Of a stretch of DNA of 64,000 nt, positions 36,444-45,281 are shown in pieces (within the stretch, counting starts at the first letter, position 1; every line of letters begins with the position of its first letter). Position numbers and translations under genes: made by a program. The notes beneath the pieces were generated by a model. That model ran no database searches. It was given only the letters and a program-made list of their open reading frames with translations, and was not told the DNA's origin. The stretch comes from Brevibacterium sp. CS2 (GTDB lineage Bacteria; Actinomycetota; Actinomycetes; Actinomycetales; Brevibacteriaceae). The stretch spans positions 1,240,001 through 1,304,000 of the forward strand of contig NZ_CP040020.1 of assembly GCF_005280295.1 (NCBI RefSeq), written 5' to 3'.

Positions 36444-37238
36444 TCACTCGACGAGCTTGATCTTGAACATCCGTTCGAAGGCATCGTGGTCGTGGGAGAT
36501 ATAGGTCGGGCCGACATAATAGGCGCGGGCCGACCCGTAGATGCTCGTGCACACGAGCGTCCACGCCTCGAGGCTCGGCATTCCCTCGGGCATGCAGGTC
36601 AGGCCGGGCGGGGTACGGACCTCGGCGGCTGCGCTGCCCGGCGCCGTGAGGGTCTCCTGGATCTTCTTGCCCTGCGGAGACTTGACGGCCTTGGACTGGG
36701 TCGACACGTCCACAGCGATGGTGCGCGGTGACTCGACCTGGTACTGGGTGAGGATCACCGAGTCGTTCTTCGCCGCGAAGCTGCTCGCGCTGGGGTATCC
36801 CGTCCACCCCGCTGCCGCCCAGAAGGGGTCCGGGGCGACGAAGGTGAACGAGATCTCCTCCTCCTCGTCCTCCGGCGGTGGAGGTGGGGGAGGCGGAGGA
36901 TCGGGGTCCGAGGGGTCCCAGCCGGCGGCGGGGGCGGAGGTGGCGGCGGAGGAGTGGGCTTGCTGACAGTGATGGACTGCCCGCCCAACCAAGCCGTGAT
37001 CCAGTTGCCGCGGGCGGCCTCGGCGCTCAGCGAGCGCCGAGGAGTCCGCCGCCTTCTGCGCCTCGGTCTTCCGATCGACGGCCTCACCGAAGATCATGAA
37101 CAGCAGCGAGGCGCCGATGACGGCGACCGAGACAAGGACGAGCGCGATCGAGACCTGGCCGGATTCGGGGTCGCGGCGGCGCAGGTCGAAGAGGGACGGG
37201 GGTCGCCGGAGGGTGCGTAAGCGGAGCATGGGGATCAT
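36444..37238 (-). CDS. TadG-like pilus protein with apparent compensating frameshifts
   Basis: 264 codons in one open frame. The N-terminal GQVSIALVLVSVAVIGASLLF helix and EAQKAADSSAL are typical of Tad minor pseudopilins or TadG. After SSAL the frame reads an Arg/His-rich stretch. The +1 frame instead gives AEAARGNWITAWLGGQSI followed by a proline run, with high GC at third positions. The original frame is again coding-like from the PPPPPEDEEEEISF region on. Two opposite single-base changes near 37033 and 36925 would restore the protein. The ATG at 37238 has GAGGAC upstream. Confidence 0.75.
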   Translation of the reverse strand: MIPMLRLRTLRRPPSLFDLRRRDPESGQVSIALVLVSVAVIGASLLFMIFGEAVDRKTEAQKAADSSALAERRGRPRQLDHGLVGRAVHHCQQAHSSAATSAPAAGWDPSDPDPPPPPPPPPEDEEEEISFTFVAPDPFWAAAGWTGYPSASSFAAKNDSVILTQYQVESPRTIAVDVSTQSKAVKSPQGKKIQETLTAPGSAAAEVRTPPGLTCMPEGMPSLEAWTLVCTSIYGSARAYYVGPTYISHDHDAFERMFKIKLVE

Positions 37239-37349
37239 ACTGTCCTCGGGGAGCGAGCAGGGAACGTCTTCATTGTCCACATCTGGGAGCGGAATCGGGA
37301 GGGCACAGGGGCCCAGGACCGGGTCCAGGAGCGCATCTCTTCCCCTGTC

Positions 37350-38012
37350 TTATCGGAGCTTCTTGAACCAGACGCTCACCGCTTCTGCACGGTTCGCGAC
37401 GTCGAGCTTCGAGAAGATGTGGTTGATGTGGTTCTTCACGGTCTTCTCACTGAGGAAGAGGCGCTGGGCGATCTGTCTGTTGGTCAATCCGTCTGCGGCG
37501 AGCTCCATGACCTCGTGCTCACGCCGGCTCAGTCCGAACGGTGCGGATCCGCCCGAGTGCTCCGGGATGTGGTCCGAGTCGGTCTGTTTGCGGCGCGTGT
37601 GGTTCGAGAGTATGACATCGGCTGCGGTCGACGACATGAGCATGCTGCCGCGAACCACGGAGCGGAGCGCGTGCGAGAGCCCCTCGACATCGAGCTCGTG
37701 GTAGACGACGTATCCCTTCGCCCCTGCTTCCAGCGCGCCCTCGATGATCTCCGACTCCTCGCTGTGGGTGAGCATGACGACGGTGGTGATCTGCGACAGC
37801 TCACGGGCCGCCGACACGCCGTCCCGTCGGGGCATCCGGACGTCGAGGAGGCAGACATCGGGACGGAGGCGCTCGCCGAGGTCGATCGCTTCCTGCCCGT
37901 CGCACGCCGAGCCGACGAGCTCGAGCCCGTCGGACGAATCGATGATCTGCTCCAGGCCCATTCTCACGACTCTGTTGTCGTCGGCGATGAGCACCCGCAG
38001 TGCTTCAGACAT
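37350..38012 (-). CDS. NarL-type response regulator, receiver lacking conserved Lys
   Basis: 220 residues. The receiver domain has Asp11/Asp12, phosphoacceptor Asp57 (CLLDVRMPRRDG) and Thr82, but the usual invariant Lys is Tyr104 in GAKGYVVYHEL. The LuxR-type HTH (SRREHEVMELAADGLTNRQI) is at about 155-215. Its start lies inside the end of the kinase gene (8-bp overlap), so the two form a pair. It presumably regulates pilus genes, and the altered receiver may change the activation mechanism. Confidence 0.9.
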   Translation of the reverse strand: MSEALRVLIADDNRVVRMGLEQIIDSSDGLELVGSACDGQEAIDLGERLRPDVCLLDVRMPRRDGVSAARELSQITTVVMLTHSEESEIIEGALEAGAKGYVVYHELDVEGLSHALRSVVRGSMLMSSTAADVILSNHTRRKQTDSDHIPEHSGGSAPFGLSRREHEVMELAADGLTNRQIAQRLFLSEKTVKNHINHIFSKLDVANRAEAVSVWFKKLR

Positions 38013-39225
38013 CGATGACCTCCTCTGGGATCCGGTGACGAAGGGTGATGGTGGTCCCGTGGCGCGGTCGCGACCTGATCGCGAGCGAGGAACCGATCTG
38101 CGCAGCACGCTCCTCCATGCCTGCGAGGCCGAAATGTCCCTCGGCCTGGCGGGTGCGATCATGTTTGGCGAATCCGCGGCCGTGGTCGGTGACGACGAGT
38201 TCGAACACCCCGCTGTGAACGTGGGTGGTGAGATCGATCCGCTCGGTGGAGGAGTGGAGCGCGGCGTTCGTCAGCGCCTCCTCGGCGACCTTGCAGATGT
38301 TGTGCCGGTGCTTATCATCGAAAGGCAGATCGTGGCTCAGCCGCACATCGACGGGAACCCCGTGGAGCACGCCGATCTCCTCTGCGGTCCGCTGGAGCAG
38401 TGTGTTGAGCGAGGGCGTCGAATCCGTGCGGAGGTTCGTGAGGATCCTCCGCGACTCCGCGACCGCATCGGCGGCGGCTTCGCTGATCGACCGGGCGGTC
38501 GGCTGCGCTCCGGGCTGGGTCATGGCGAGCGCCTTCGCCTGCAGCCCGATGCCGACGAGCGTCTTGACAAGCGAGTCGTGGAGCTCGCGCGCCAGGCGAG
38601 AGCGTTCTTCCCCGAGCGCGGCGTCGCGGGCGGACTGCTGCGCCACCACGAGAGAGGCGTCCACCTGGGACTGCAGGGTGCGCAGCGAGCTCCCGATGAC
38701 CACTGCGATGACGATGACGACGATCGAGCCGACGAGAGACACATCGACCGGCCCGTCCGAGCGCGTCGGGTCAGCGAGGCGGTCGAGGAACACCGTTGCG
38801 GTGAGGCCGGTGATGAGCAGGGCTGACAGCAGCTCGCGCCCTGGGTACGCGTACAGCATGCCGATGAGGAGAGCCGAGCTGAACATGTAGGCGACGAAGG
38901 GGGAATCGGGCCCCTGGAGTGCGAGCAGCGCCAGGGAGGCGATGATGTCGACGAGGACGACTGCGGGGTGGCGGAGCAGGAACGGCACGACGCGCGACCA
39001 CCAGATGATGAGCACACCGGACAGCACCGTGGTGACGAGCACGAGCACGACCTCGACCACCGGGGCCCGGTCGGAGCGCCAGCTCAGCAGCACGGGGAAC
39101 GCGCAGAGCAGGCGGAGGAGCAGGGCGATCTTCCCCGACTGCAGAAGCACGGCACCAGGGCGCCGACTGGTGGCCGTGGCACGGTGTGTGCGGGAATCCG
39201 TCTCCGGTAGCGGCAGCTGTCTCAT
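38005..39225 (-). CDS. Sensor histidine kinase, NarX/DesK-type HisKA_3
   Basis: 406 residues. Five or six membrane helices in residues 30-180 form a membrane-embedded sensor without a large external domain. Phospho-acceptor His216 is in RLARELHDSLVKTL, and the ATPase domain has KVAEEALTNAALHSS (N box) and DHGRGF (G box). It is encoded between tadC (6 bp) and its response regulator (overlap), so it belongs to the tad operon. Confidence 0.92.
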   Translation of the reverse strand: MRQLPLPETDSRTHRATATSRRPGAVLLQSGKIALLLRLLCAFPVLLSWRSDRAPVVEVVLVLVTTVLSGVLIIWWSRVVPFLLRHPAVVLVDIIASLALLALQGPDSPFVAYMFSSALLIGMLYAYPGRELLSALLITGLTATVFLDRLADPTRSDGPVDVSLVGSIVVIVIAVVIGSSLRTLQSQVDASLVVAQQSARDAALGEERSRLARELHDSLVKTLVGIGLQAKALAMTQPGAQPTARSISEAAADAVAESRRILTNLRTDSTPSLNTLLQRTAEEIGVLHGVPVDVRLSHDLPFDDKHRHNICKVAEEALTNAALHSSTERIDLTTHVHSGVFELVVTDHGRGFAKHDRTRQAEGHFGLAGMEERAAQIGSSLAIRSRPRHGTTITLRHRIPEEVIDV

Positions 39226-39231
39226 GTCCGG

Positions 39232-40137
39232 TCATCCCTGCAGATTGGAGAGGATCTCTCCGAAATCGATACCGGCGACGAAGTACATGCTCACCATGAT
39301 GAGCACCATGGTGCCGGGGACCATGACGAGGGTGACGACGGCGGAGATCTTCGGATTGGCCTTGGACGCCTTCTGTCGCGCGCGCTGTGCAGTGACGCGT
39401 CGCATGTCGAGGGCGATCTGGTCGAGCGCATCGGACAGCGGGGAGCCGAGCTCCTCGGACTGGAGGAGAGCGGTGACGAAGGACTCGAGTGATTCCGAGG
39501 TGGTGCGGCTGCGGAGGGCGGCGAAGGCCTCGCTGCGGGACTGCCCGACGTCCATCTGCCGGAGGGTCAGGCGGAGCTCGTCGCTCAGCGGCCCTTCGAC
39601 CCTTTCTATGACGCGTTCGAGCGCGGCCCGGAAGGACAGGCCGGCGGACACCGTCACTGCGAGGACGTCGAGGAAATCCGGGAGCGCGTCCTCGATCTGC
39701 TCCTGCCGTTCGGATGCCTTCGATGCCAGGCTGATATCGGCGATGAAGAAGAGCGCCACGAGGAAACCGACCCCGAGCAGCGGTTGGACGAGGACACTGA
39801 TGAGCACTGCCGGCACGACACCGATGAGGAGGAGCTTGCACTTCTGCTGCATGAACTGGCGGAAGTCCGCATAGTCGGCGTTGCCGGACCGGACGATCCG
39901 GTCGCTGGCGAAGCGTCGGTACGCGGGCCCGAGCAGATTGGCCACATCGGGCGCGATCGCCGCGGCGAGGCTGTCGAGCGGGCCGGTCTGTCGTCGCTTC
40001 CGCTTGGCGGAGGTGGTGATGAGAGCACGGTCCTGGGGCGAGAGCTTAGCCAGCGGGTCGGTCTTGACCAGGGCGTAGCCGCGCATGGCCAGGCCGGCGA
40101 TGAACAGTGCTGCGATACCGAACGCCAGGGACCACAT
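39232..40137 (-). CDS. tadC: Tad pilus inner-membrane platform protein TadC
   Basis: 301 residues with a GspF-like T2SSF domain: ALPDFLDVLAVTVSAGLSFRAALERV and the SEELGSPLSDALDQIALDMR segment, and three or four membrane helices. Together with TadB it forms the platform driven by TadA. The start ATG overlaps the tadB stop (ATGA). Confidence 0.92.
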   Translation of the reverse strand: MWSLAFGIAALFIAGLAMRGYALVKTDPLAKLSPQDRALITTSAKRKRRQTGPLDSLAAAIAPDVANLLGPAYRRFASDRIVRSGNADYADFRQFMQQKCKLLLIGVVPAVLISVLVQPLLGVGFLVALFFIADISLASKASERQEQIEDALPDFLDVLAVTVSAGLSFRAALERVIERVEGPLSDELRLTLRQMDVGQSRSEAFAALRSRTTSESLESFVTALLQSEELGSPLSDALDQIALDMRRVTAQRARQKASKANPKISAVVTLVMVPGTMVLIMVSMYFVAGIDFGEILSNLQG

Positions 40138-41066
40138 CAGAGCTTCACCCGTGTGAGCCGATTGATCGCGACGATCCCGATGATGTACGACGCCGTGGTG
40201 ATGACGATCGCGATCTGTCCGATGACCGTGCTCGTCAGGTCGAGCAGCAGGTCGTTGTACGTGAGCGACAGGATGATGACCAGACCCACTCCGAGGCCGG
40301 CGACCATGTACCCGGTGTAGCTCGCCTCCGCAACGAGTGTGCGGACCTCTCGGGTGGTCTCCTTGCGGTCCTCGAGCGCGAGTGAGAGGTCGCGCAGTGC
40401 TGTGATGAGGGATCCTCCGGAGCGGTGGGCGATGACGAGGGTGGACACGAGCACGCTGAGATCCTTGCCGGGGAGCCGCCGCTCGAGCCGTTCGAACGCG
40501 ATGTCCATCGGCGTTCCGAGGTCGAGTTCGTTCGTCATCCGGCGGATCTCGCGCCCGGCCGGGTCGGACAGTTCGGTGCCGGCGATGTGGAGCGCGGTGT
40601 TGATGGACAGCCCCGCGCCGGTCGCGTTGGCGAGGATGCGGGCGAACTCGGGGAGCTGAGCGATGAACTTCTCCCGCTGCTTGTGACGAAGGATGGTGAG
40701 CGCGTACACCATTGCGACGACGATGAGCACCCCGGCCATGACGGCGTAGAAGGTCGCCATGACGGTGTTGAGGCTCAGGCCGACCACGACGACGATGACG
40801 AGGCCGATCAGGACGAACTCGACCGGGGTGAGCTGCGTGACATTGGCCTGGAGCATGAGGTCGTCGAGACGTCGGCCGATGCGGGTGCCGATGAACCAAC
40901 GATTCACCGGGGTGACGAAGCGCGCCCGGAAGCTCCGCCGGTAGGTCTCGGTCTGGTTCCTCACCAGCTCGCGCTTCTCGAGTGAGCCGACCATGAAGGC
41001 CGAGGAGCCGATCGCGGCGAGAGCGAGCACTCCGAAGAGGGCGCCGAGAATGACGAGTTCCCTCAT
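40137..41066 (-). CDS. tadB: Tad pilus inner-membrane platform protein TadB
   Basis: 309 residues with a T2SSF domain: LPEFARILANATGAGLSINTAL and HRSGGSLITALRDLSLALEDRK, flanked by membrane helices near both ends. It overlaps tadA and tadC by four bases on each side. It is the partner of TadC in the pilus base. Confidence 0.92.
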   Translation of the reverse strand: MRELVILGALFGVLALAAIGSSAFMVGSLEKRELVRNQTETYRRSFRARFVTPVNRWFIGTRIGRRLDDLMLQANVTQLTPVEFVLIGLVIVVVVGLSLNTVMATFYAVMAGVLIVVAMVYALTILRHKQREKFIAQLPEFARILANATGAGLSINTALHIAGTELSDPAGREIRRMTNELDLGTPMDIAFERLERRLPGKDLSVLVSTLVIAHRSGGSLITALRDLSLALEDRKETTREVRTLVAEASYTGYMVAGLGVGLVIILSLTYNDLLLDLTSTVIGQIAIVITTASYIIGIVAINRLTRVKL

Positions 41067-42430
41067 GAGTGGGTGCCCGGGCGCGCTTGTCCGGTCTCCG
41101 GATCAGGGGCGATCGGGTAGGTCGTCGGGAGCTCGTACCCGGACAGCCACATGCGATGGGCCAGGTGGTACGGCATCGGGTGGACGGCGAACTCGCCGGT
41201 GACCACTCTGTCCGCGCCGAGCGCGTTCGCCCGGAACGTCACGAGGGGAGTGAGCTCGAACTGGGCCCGGCTCCGCGACGTCACCGCCGCGATCTCCTGG
41301 ATCCGCCGGCTGCCGTCGGCCCCGCGCGACAGCTGGACGATGAGATCGACGGCGCTGTTGATCTGATCGCGCAGCGCCTCGTACGGGATAGGGAGCTCGC
41401 TCATGCTTGCGAGCGTCTCCAGTCGCGACACCGCGTCGGTGGCGTTGTTGGCGTGCACCGTTACCAGGGAGCCGTCGTGACCGGTGTTCATCGCCTGCAG
41501 CATGTCGAGGGTTTCGCCGCCGCGGACCTCGCCGACGATGATCCGGTCGGGCCGCATGCGGAGGCTGTTGCGCACGAGATCACGGATCGTCACCGCGCCC
41601 TTGCCCTCGACGTTGGCCGGGCGCGATTCGAGCCGGATGACGTGCGGCTGTTGGAGTTGGAGCTCGGCGGAGTCCTCGACCGTGACGATGCGGTCACCGT
41701 CAGGGATGAGTCCGGAGAGGGCGTTGAGCATCGTGGTCTTGCCGGTGCCGGTGCCTCCGGAGACGACGATGTTGAAGCGCGCCCTGACGCAGGCGGTGAG
41801 GAGATCGCGCGTCGCTGCGTCGAGCGAGCCCTTGGTGATGAGGTCGTCGAGCGTGAACGGGGTGGGGAATCGACGGATCGTCATGGTGGGGCCGTCGAGA
41901 GCGAGAGGCGGGACGATGACGTTGACCCGCTCGCCGGAAGGCAGTCGGGCGTCGACCATCGGGGAAGACTCGTCGACTCGCCTGTTGACCCCGGCGACGA
42001 TCCGGTCGATCGTCTGCATGAGCTGCGCCGAGTTGGTGAAGGTCGCATCGAGCTTCTCGAGCCTGCCCCGGCGCTCGACGTAGATGCTCTGATACCCGTT
42101 GACCATGATCTCCGTGACCGTGGGGTCGGCGAGCAGGGGTTCGAGGACACCGAGACCGAGGGCCTCGTCGACCACGCGTCGGATGATCACCTGTCGGTCG
42201 TGGGCGGAGAGCACCGGGCCGTCGCGGGAGATGAGGTGGCTCATCACGCGCTCGAGCCGGACCCGTCGCTGTGTGGCGTCGAGCTTACTCAGCTCGTCGA
42301 GGTCGATCTCCTCGAGGAGCAGCCGACGGTATTGGCGCACGGCGAGCTGCTCGCTCGTGAGCTTCTCGCCACCGGGGTCGGCGACATCGGCGACATCGGC
42401 CTGCTGCTGTGCTCTGCGAAGAAGTGCCAT
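41063..42430 (-). CDS. tadA: Tad pilus assembly ATPase TadA/CpaF
   Basis: 455-residue secretion ATPase. Walker A GGTGTGKT is at 225-232, the Asp-box region at RIVTVEDSAELQL, and Walker B within DRIIVGEVRGGE. The His box is in TGHDGSLVTVHANN. The N-terminal helical domain is typical of CpaF. It powers Flp pilus assembly at the inner face of the membrane. Confidence 0.96.
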   Translation of the reverse strand: MALLRRAQQQADVADVADPGGEKLTSEQLAVRQYRRLLLEEIDLDELSKLDATQRRVRLERVMSHLISRDGPVLSAHDRQVIIRRVVDEALGLGVLEPLLADPTVTEIMVNGYQSIYVERRGRLEKLDATFTNSAQLMQTIDRIVAGVNRRVDESSPMVDARLPSGERVNVIVPPLALDGPTMTIRRFPTPFTLDDLITKGSLDAATRDLLTACVRARFNIVVSGGTGTGKTTMLNALSGLIPDGDRIVTVEDSAELQLQQPHVIRLESRPANVEGKGAVTIRDLVRNSLRMRPDRIIVGEVRGGETLDMLQAMNTGHDGSLVTVHANNATDAVSRLETLASMSELPIPYEALRDQINSAVDLIVQLSRGADGSRRIQEIAAVTSRSRAQFELTPLVTFRANALGADRVVTGEFAVHPMPYHLAHRMWLSGYELPTTYPIAPDPETGQARPGTHS

Positions 42431-42436
42431 CCGAGG

Positions 42437-42841
42437 TCAGGGTTCCGTCCGTGGGAATACAGCGGTGCGCGACACCTGCATGGGAGGCACGCGCTCCTCG
42501 AGCCAGCTGATGTTGAGCACAGGCACGCTGACGGTGGTGGTGCAGCGGATCTCCGCGCCGTTCGCGCAGGATGTCGTGGTCCCGGCGCGCAGTGATTCCG
42601 AGACGGCGGAGTTGCCTGCGGCGACTCCGCTCCCGGCGACGATCGATTCGGCGCGGGCGGCGTTCCGCGCTGCGGAGTTCGCCTGCGACAGCGAGTGCAT
42701 GGCGAGCAGTGCCTGCAGGCCGATGAGGACGGCGGCGAACACGACGACGGAGCCGGCGAGGAACTCGATGCTCACGGCGCCGTGCTCGGCCTGCCGGCCG
42801 GCGCGGAGCCGTGCGAGTGCGGCATGCATGCGGGTGATCAT
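42437..42841 (-). CDS. tadE: TadE-like minor pseudopilin
   Basis: 134 residues. The prepilin site EHG|AVSIEF (Gly21, Glu+5) is followed by one membrane helix and a C-terminal domain with a cysteine pair (TSCANGAEIRC). Expected to be processed by TadV. The start overlaps the stop of the CpaE-TadE fusion by one base (TGATG); an upstream in-frame extension inside that gene is rejected. Confidence 0.88.
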   Translation of the reverse strand: MITRMHAALARLRAGRQAEHGAVSIEFLAGSVVVFAAVLIGLQALLAMHSLSQANSAARNAARAESIVAGSGVAAGNSAVSESLRAGTTTSCANGAEIRCTTTVSVPVLNISWLEERVPPMQVSRTAVFPRTEP

Positions 42842-44484
42842 CAGTACGGCTCCTTCACGACTCCGGCGCTCGCGGGGATGGTCAGATCGAACCCTTCGGT
42901 GGTGGGGACGAGCAGGGGCGTGCTGAGCTCGACCGAGACCCGTCCGGGCGATTCTCTCACCTGGAGGCCATCGCGCCATCCCTGTGGAGTATGGGAGTGC
43001 GCAGCATGTGAGGCGCTCGCGCCGACAGCGGCCGCGCGGGCGCCCTCGTTCGCTGCATTGCTCGCGAAGATCGCGGTGACGCCCACCAGCAGGACCTGGA
43101 AAGCGATGGCGGTGAAGAGGGCGAACAGCGCAGTGATCCCGACGGCTTCGATGCTCACGGCACCTCGGTCGGAGCGGAAACGCGATCGGCCCGTCGTCGC
43201 GGCACGGGAGTCGGGCTGGGCCGGAGCAGCTGCGGCGACGTCTGAAGCATCGGGGGCGGTCTCGGTCCGGGTGCTGCGGCTCGCGGAACGGAATCGGGGT
43301 CTGCTGCTTCGGTCATCGAGGGAGTGCGAGGGGATGAGAGACATCTCTATTCCTAGATCTTCGATTCTGCTCGACCAGGCGGCGCCGGCGAGTTCGGGGT
43401 CTCTGCGGTTCACCGCAAGTTCCAGGGAAGCGAATTCATGGGGGATGGAGGTGCTGAGAGTGGGGACCGTGACGATCCTGCGCGCGGTCTCGGGCTGGAG
43501 GTCGCTCTTCTTGTCGACCTTGTTGAGGAGTGCCTTGACAGGGCCGCCGTCCCTGATCGACAGGCGGCTCCACAGCTCGGTGATGCGCTGCACTCCGCGC
43601 AGGCTGAGCACGTCCGGAGTGGCGCAGACGATGACCTCGTCCGCCATTTCCACGGCGACCGAGTTCGCCTCGCCCATGACTGATCCGACATCGACGATGA
43701 CGACATCCGAGCGCGAGACGAGCATTCCGAGGATCTGCCGGGCGGCGAACTCGGTGACGAGTTCGCCGCGTTCGCCGTGCTGGGGGCCGAGCAGCAGCGA
43801 CAGCCCGGAAGCGTGCTCATGGACGACGTCCTGGAGGTGGCGGGGCGTGAGTTCCTCCACGACGGGCAGAAGGTCGGTGATGTCGCGGTATCGCGGGATG
43901 TCGAGGAGGATCGACAGATCGGGCTTCTGCAGGTCGAGGTCGACGACGACCACCCGGTCGCCGGGCCGGGATCGCGCAGTCTCCAGCCCGAGGTGGAGCG
44001 CGACGCTCGAACTGCCGGCGCCGCCCTTGGAGGAGGCGATGGCGACGAGTCGGCCGCCGAGCACTGCGGTCTCGTTCTCGGACCGCTTCTGCACCGCCTG
44101 ATTGACCGAGGCGGACCATGCCACCGCGTTCTCGACCCGTGAGCTGACCTCCTCGTAGCTCAGCGGGTACCGGACCACGCCGCGCGCACCGTTGTCGAGT
44201 GCTGCGGCGAAGTCCTCCGGTGCCGGGTCGGCGAGGACGACGAGGATCGCGAGCGCAGGAGTGCGCGAGGCAACCTCGCGTACGAGGTCCCACATCGGCA
44301 TCGGCGCGCAGTTCTCGTCCACGGCCAGGATGTCGGGGGAGATGTCGGTATTGGCGGACAGGCCGTGGAGCAGCGCGTGGCTCGTGGTGTAGACCTGCAG
44401 GGTGTCGACATCGGAGGCGCCGAGCGCCTGGCGGATGTCCCAGCCCCTCTGCTCATCGGTCGACAGGATGACAGCACGTGCCAT
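42841..44484 (-). CDS. CpaE/TadZ ATPase fused to a TadE-like pseudopilin domain
   Basis: 547 residues without a break. Residues 1-135 are a pseudo-receiver domain. Residues 145-385 are a ParA/MinD-type ATPase with deviant Walker A KGGAGSSS (153-160) and VVVDLDLQKPDL, as in CpaE/TadZ, which places the pilus machine. After an Arg/Ser/Ala linker, residues 440-547 are a TadE-like unit: RG|AVSIEAVG (Gly441, Glu446), a membrane helix to about 472 and a small domain. TadV cleavage at Gly441 would separate ATPase and pseudopilin. Normally these are two genes. Confidence 0.9.
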   Translation of the reverse strand: MARAVILSTDEQRGWDIRQALGASDVDTLQVYTTSHALLHGLSANTDISPDILAVDENCAPMPMWDLVREVASRTPALAILVVLADPAPEDFAAALDNGARGVVRYPLSYEEVSSRVENAVAWSASVNQAVQKRSENETAVLGGRLVAIASSKGGAGSSSVALHLGLETARSRPGDRVVVVDLDLQKPDLSILLDIPRYRDITDLLPVVEELTPRHLQDVVHEHASGLSLLLGPQHGERGELVTEFAARQILGMLVSRSDVVIVDVGSVMGEANSVAVEMADEVIVCATPDVLSLRGVQRITELWSRLSIRDGGPVKALLNKVDKKSDLQPETARRIVTVPTLSTSIPHEFASLELAVNRRDPELAGAAWSSRIEDLGIEMSLIPSHSLDDRSSRPRFRSASRSTRTETAPDASDVAAAAPAQPDSRAATTGRSRFRSDRGAVSIEAVGITALFALFTAIAFQVLLVGVTAIFASNAANEGARAAAVGASASHAAHSHTPQGWRDGLQVRESPGRVSVELSTPLLVPTTEGFDLTIPASAGVVKEPY

Positions 44485-44486
44485 GA

Positions 44487-45275
44487 TCAGTTTCCCCCTC
44501 CGTCGGCAGAGCCGAGCGCCGGTGCGAGATCGGGATCCTCGAAGGACAGATCGTCATCGGTGATCGTCGAACCCGTCTCGTTGTTGCCCGACCGTGTGAT
44601 CCGCAGGGATACTGCGAACGCCTCGGCATAGGCGAGCTTGCTCGCATCGTTGACCGAAACCGCGAAGGTCACCGGCACGGTCTCGACGAGCGCGCCCTGC
44701 GCCGCTGCCTGGCCGGCGTCGGGTGCGAGCTGCTGGTCCGGCTGGCCGACCGCGACGACCTCGGCGTTGCGGACGAGGACACCGGCGACGTTGTACGGGA
44801 TGTCCGCACGGCGGTAGCTCGCGTCCTGGTCGTTCTCGCGGTCCTTGGCGAAGGCCGCGACCACATCGACGAGATCGCCCGGATTGACCCGGCCGTTGAT
44901 CCCTGCGTCCCCTTCGAAGTTCACCGAGATTTCACGCTGTCCGTCCTCGAGCGACGAGACCGGTGCCAGCATGTCGGACTGGATGTACGAGCCGGCCGTG
45001 ATCGCCGTCCTGGCCTTCTGACCGGCCAGCTGATCGAGGTGGGTCACCATCTGCGGAGTGACGTACTTGTCCGGCACCTCCTGGGTCTCGAGGTGAGTCC
45101 CCGGGTCGATCGTCTGGTGGATGCTGATATCCTCGATCGCCGCGTACACAGTGGTCTTCGGACCCACCTCGGCACTGACCGATCCGACATACGACACGAC
45201 GCCGAGGAAGACCGCGATCGCGCCGATCGCAGCGATGACGAGGGTGATGACACCTCGGCGCTGACGTGGATTCAT
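44487..45275 (-). CDS. cpaB: CpaB/RcpC-like pilus assembly protein (SAF domain)
   Basis: 262 residues. An N-terminal membrane helix (about 9-31) is followed by an SAF domain (TTVYAAIEDISIHQTIDPGTH) and the RcpC core VNPGDLVDVVAAF. In Gram-negative Tad systems CpaB works with the secretin; in monoderm actinobacteria it is thought to support the pilus outside the membrane. Two bases separate its stop from the fusion gene. Confidence 0.88.
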   Translation of the reverse strand: MNPRQRRGVITLVIAAIGAIAVFLGVVSYVGSVSAEVGPKTTVYAAIEDISIHQTIDPGTHLETQEVPDKYVTPQMVTHLDQLAGQKARTAITAGSYIQSDMLAPVSSLEDGQREISVNFEGDAGINGRVNPGDLVDVVAAFAKDRENDQDASYRRADIPYNVAGVLVRNAEVVAVGQPDQQLAPDAGQAAAQGALVETVPVTFAVSVNDASKLAYAEAFAVSLRITRSGNNETGSTITDDDLSFEDPDLAPALGSADGGGN

Positions 45276-45281
45276 GGGTGC

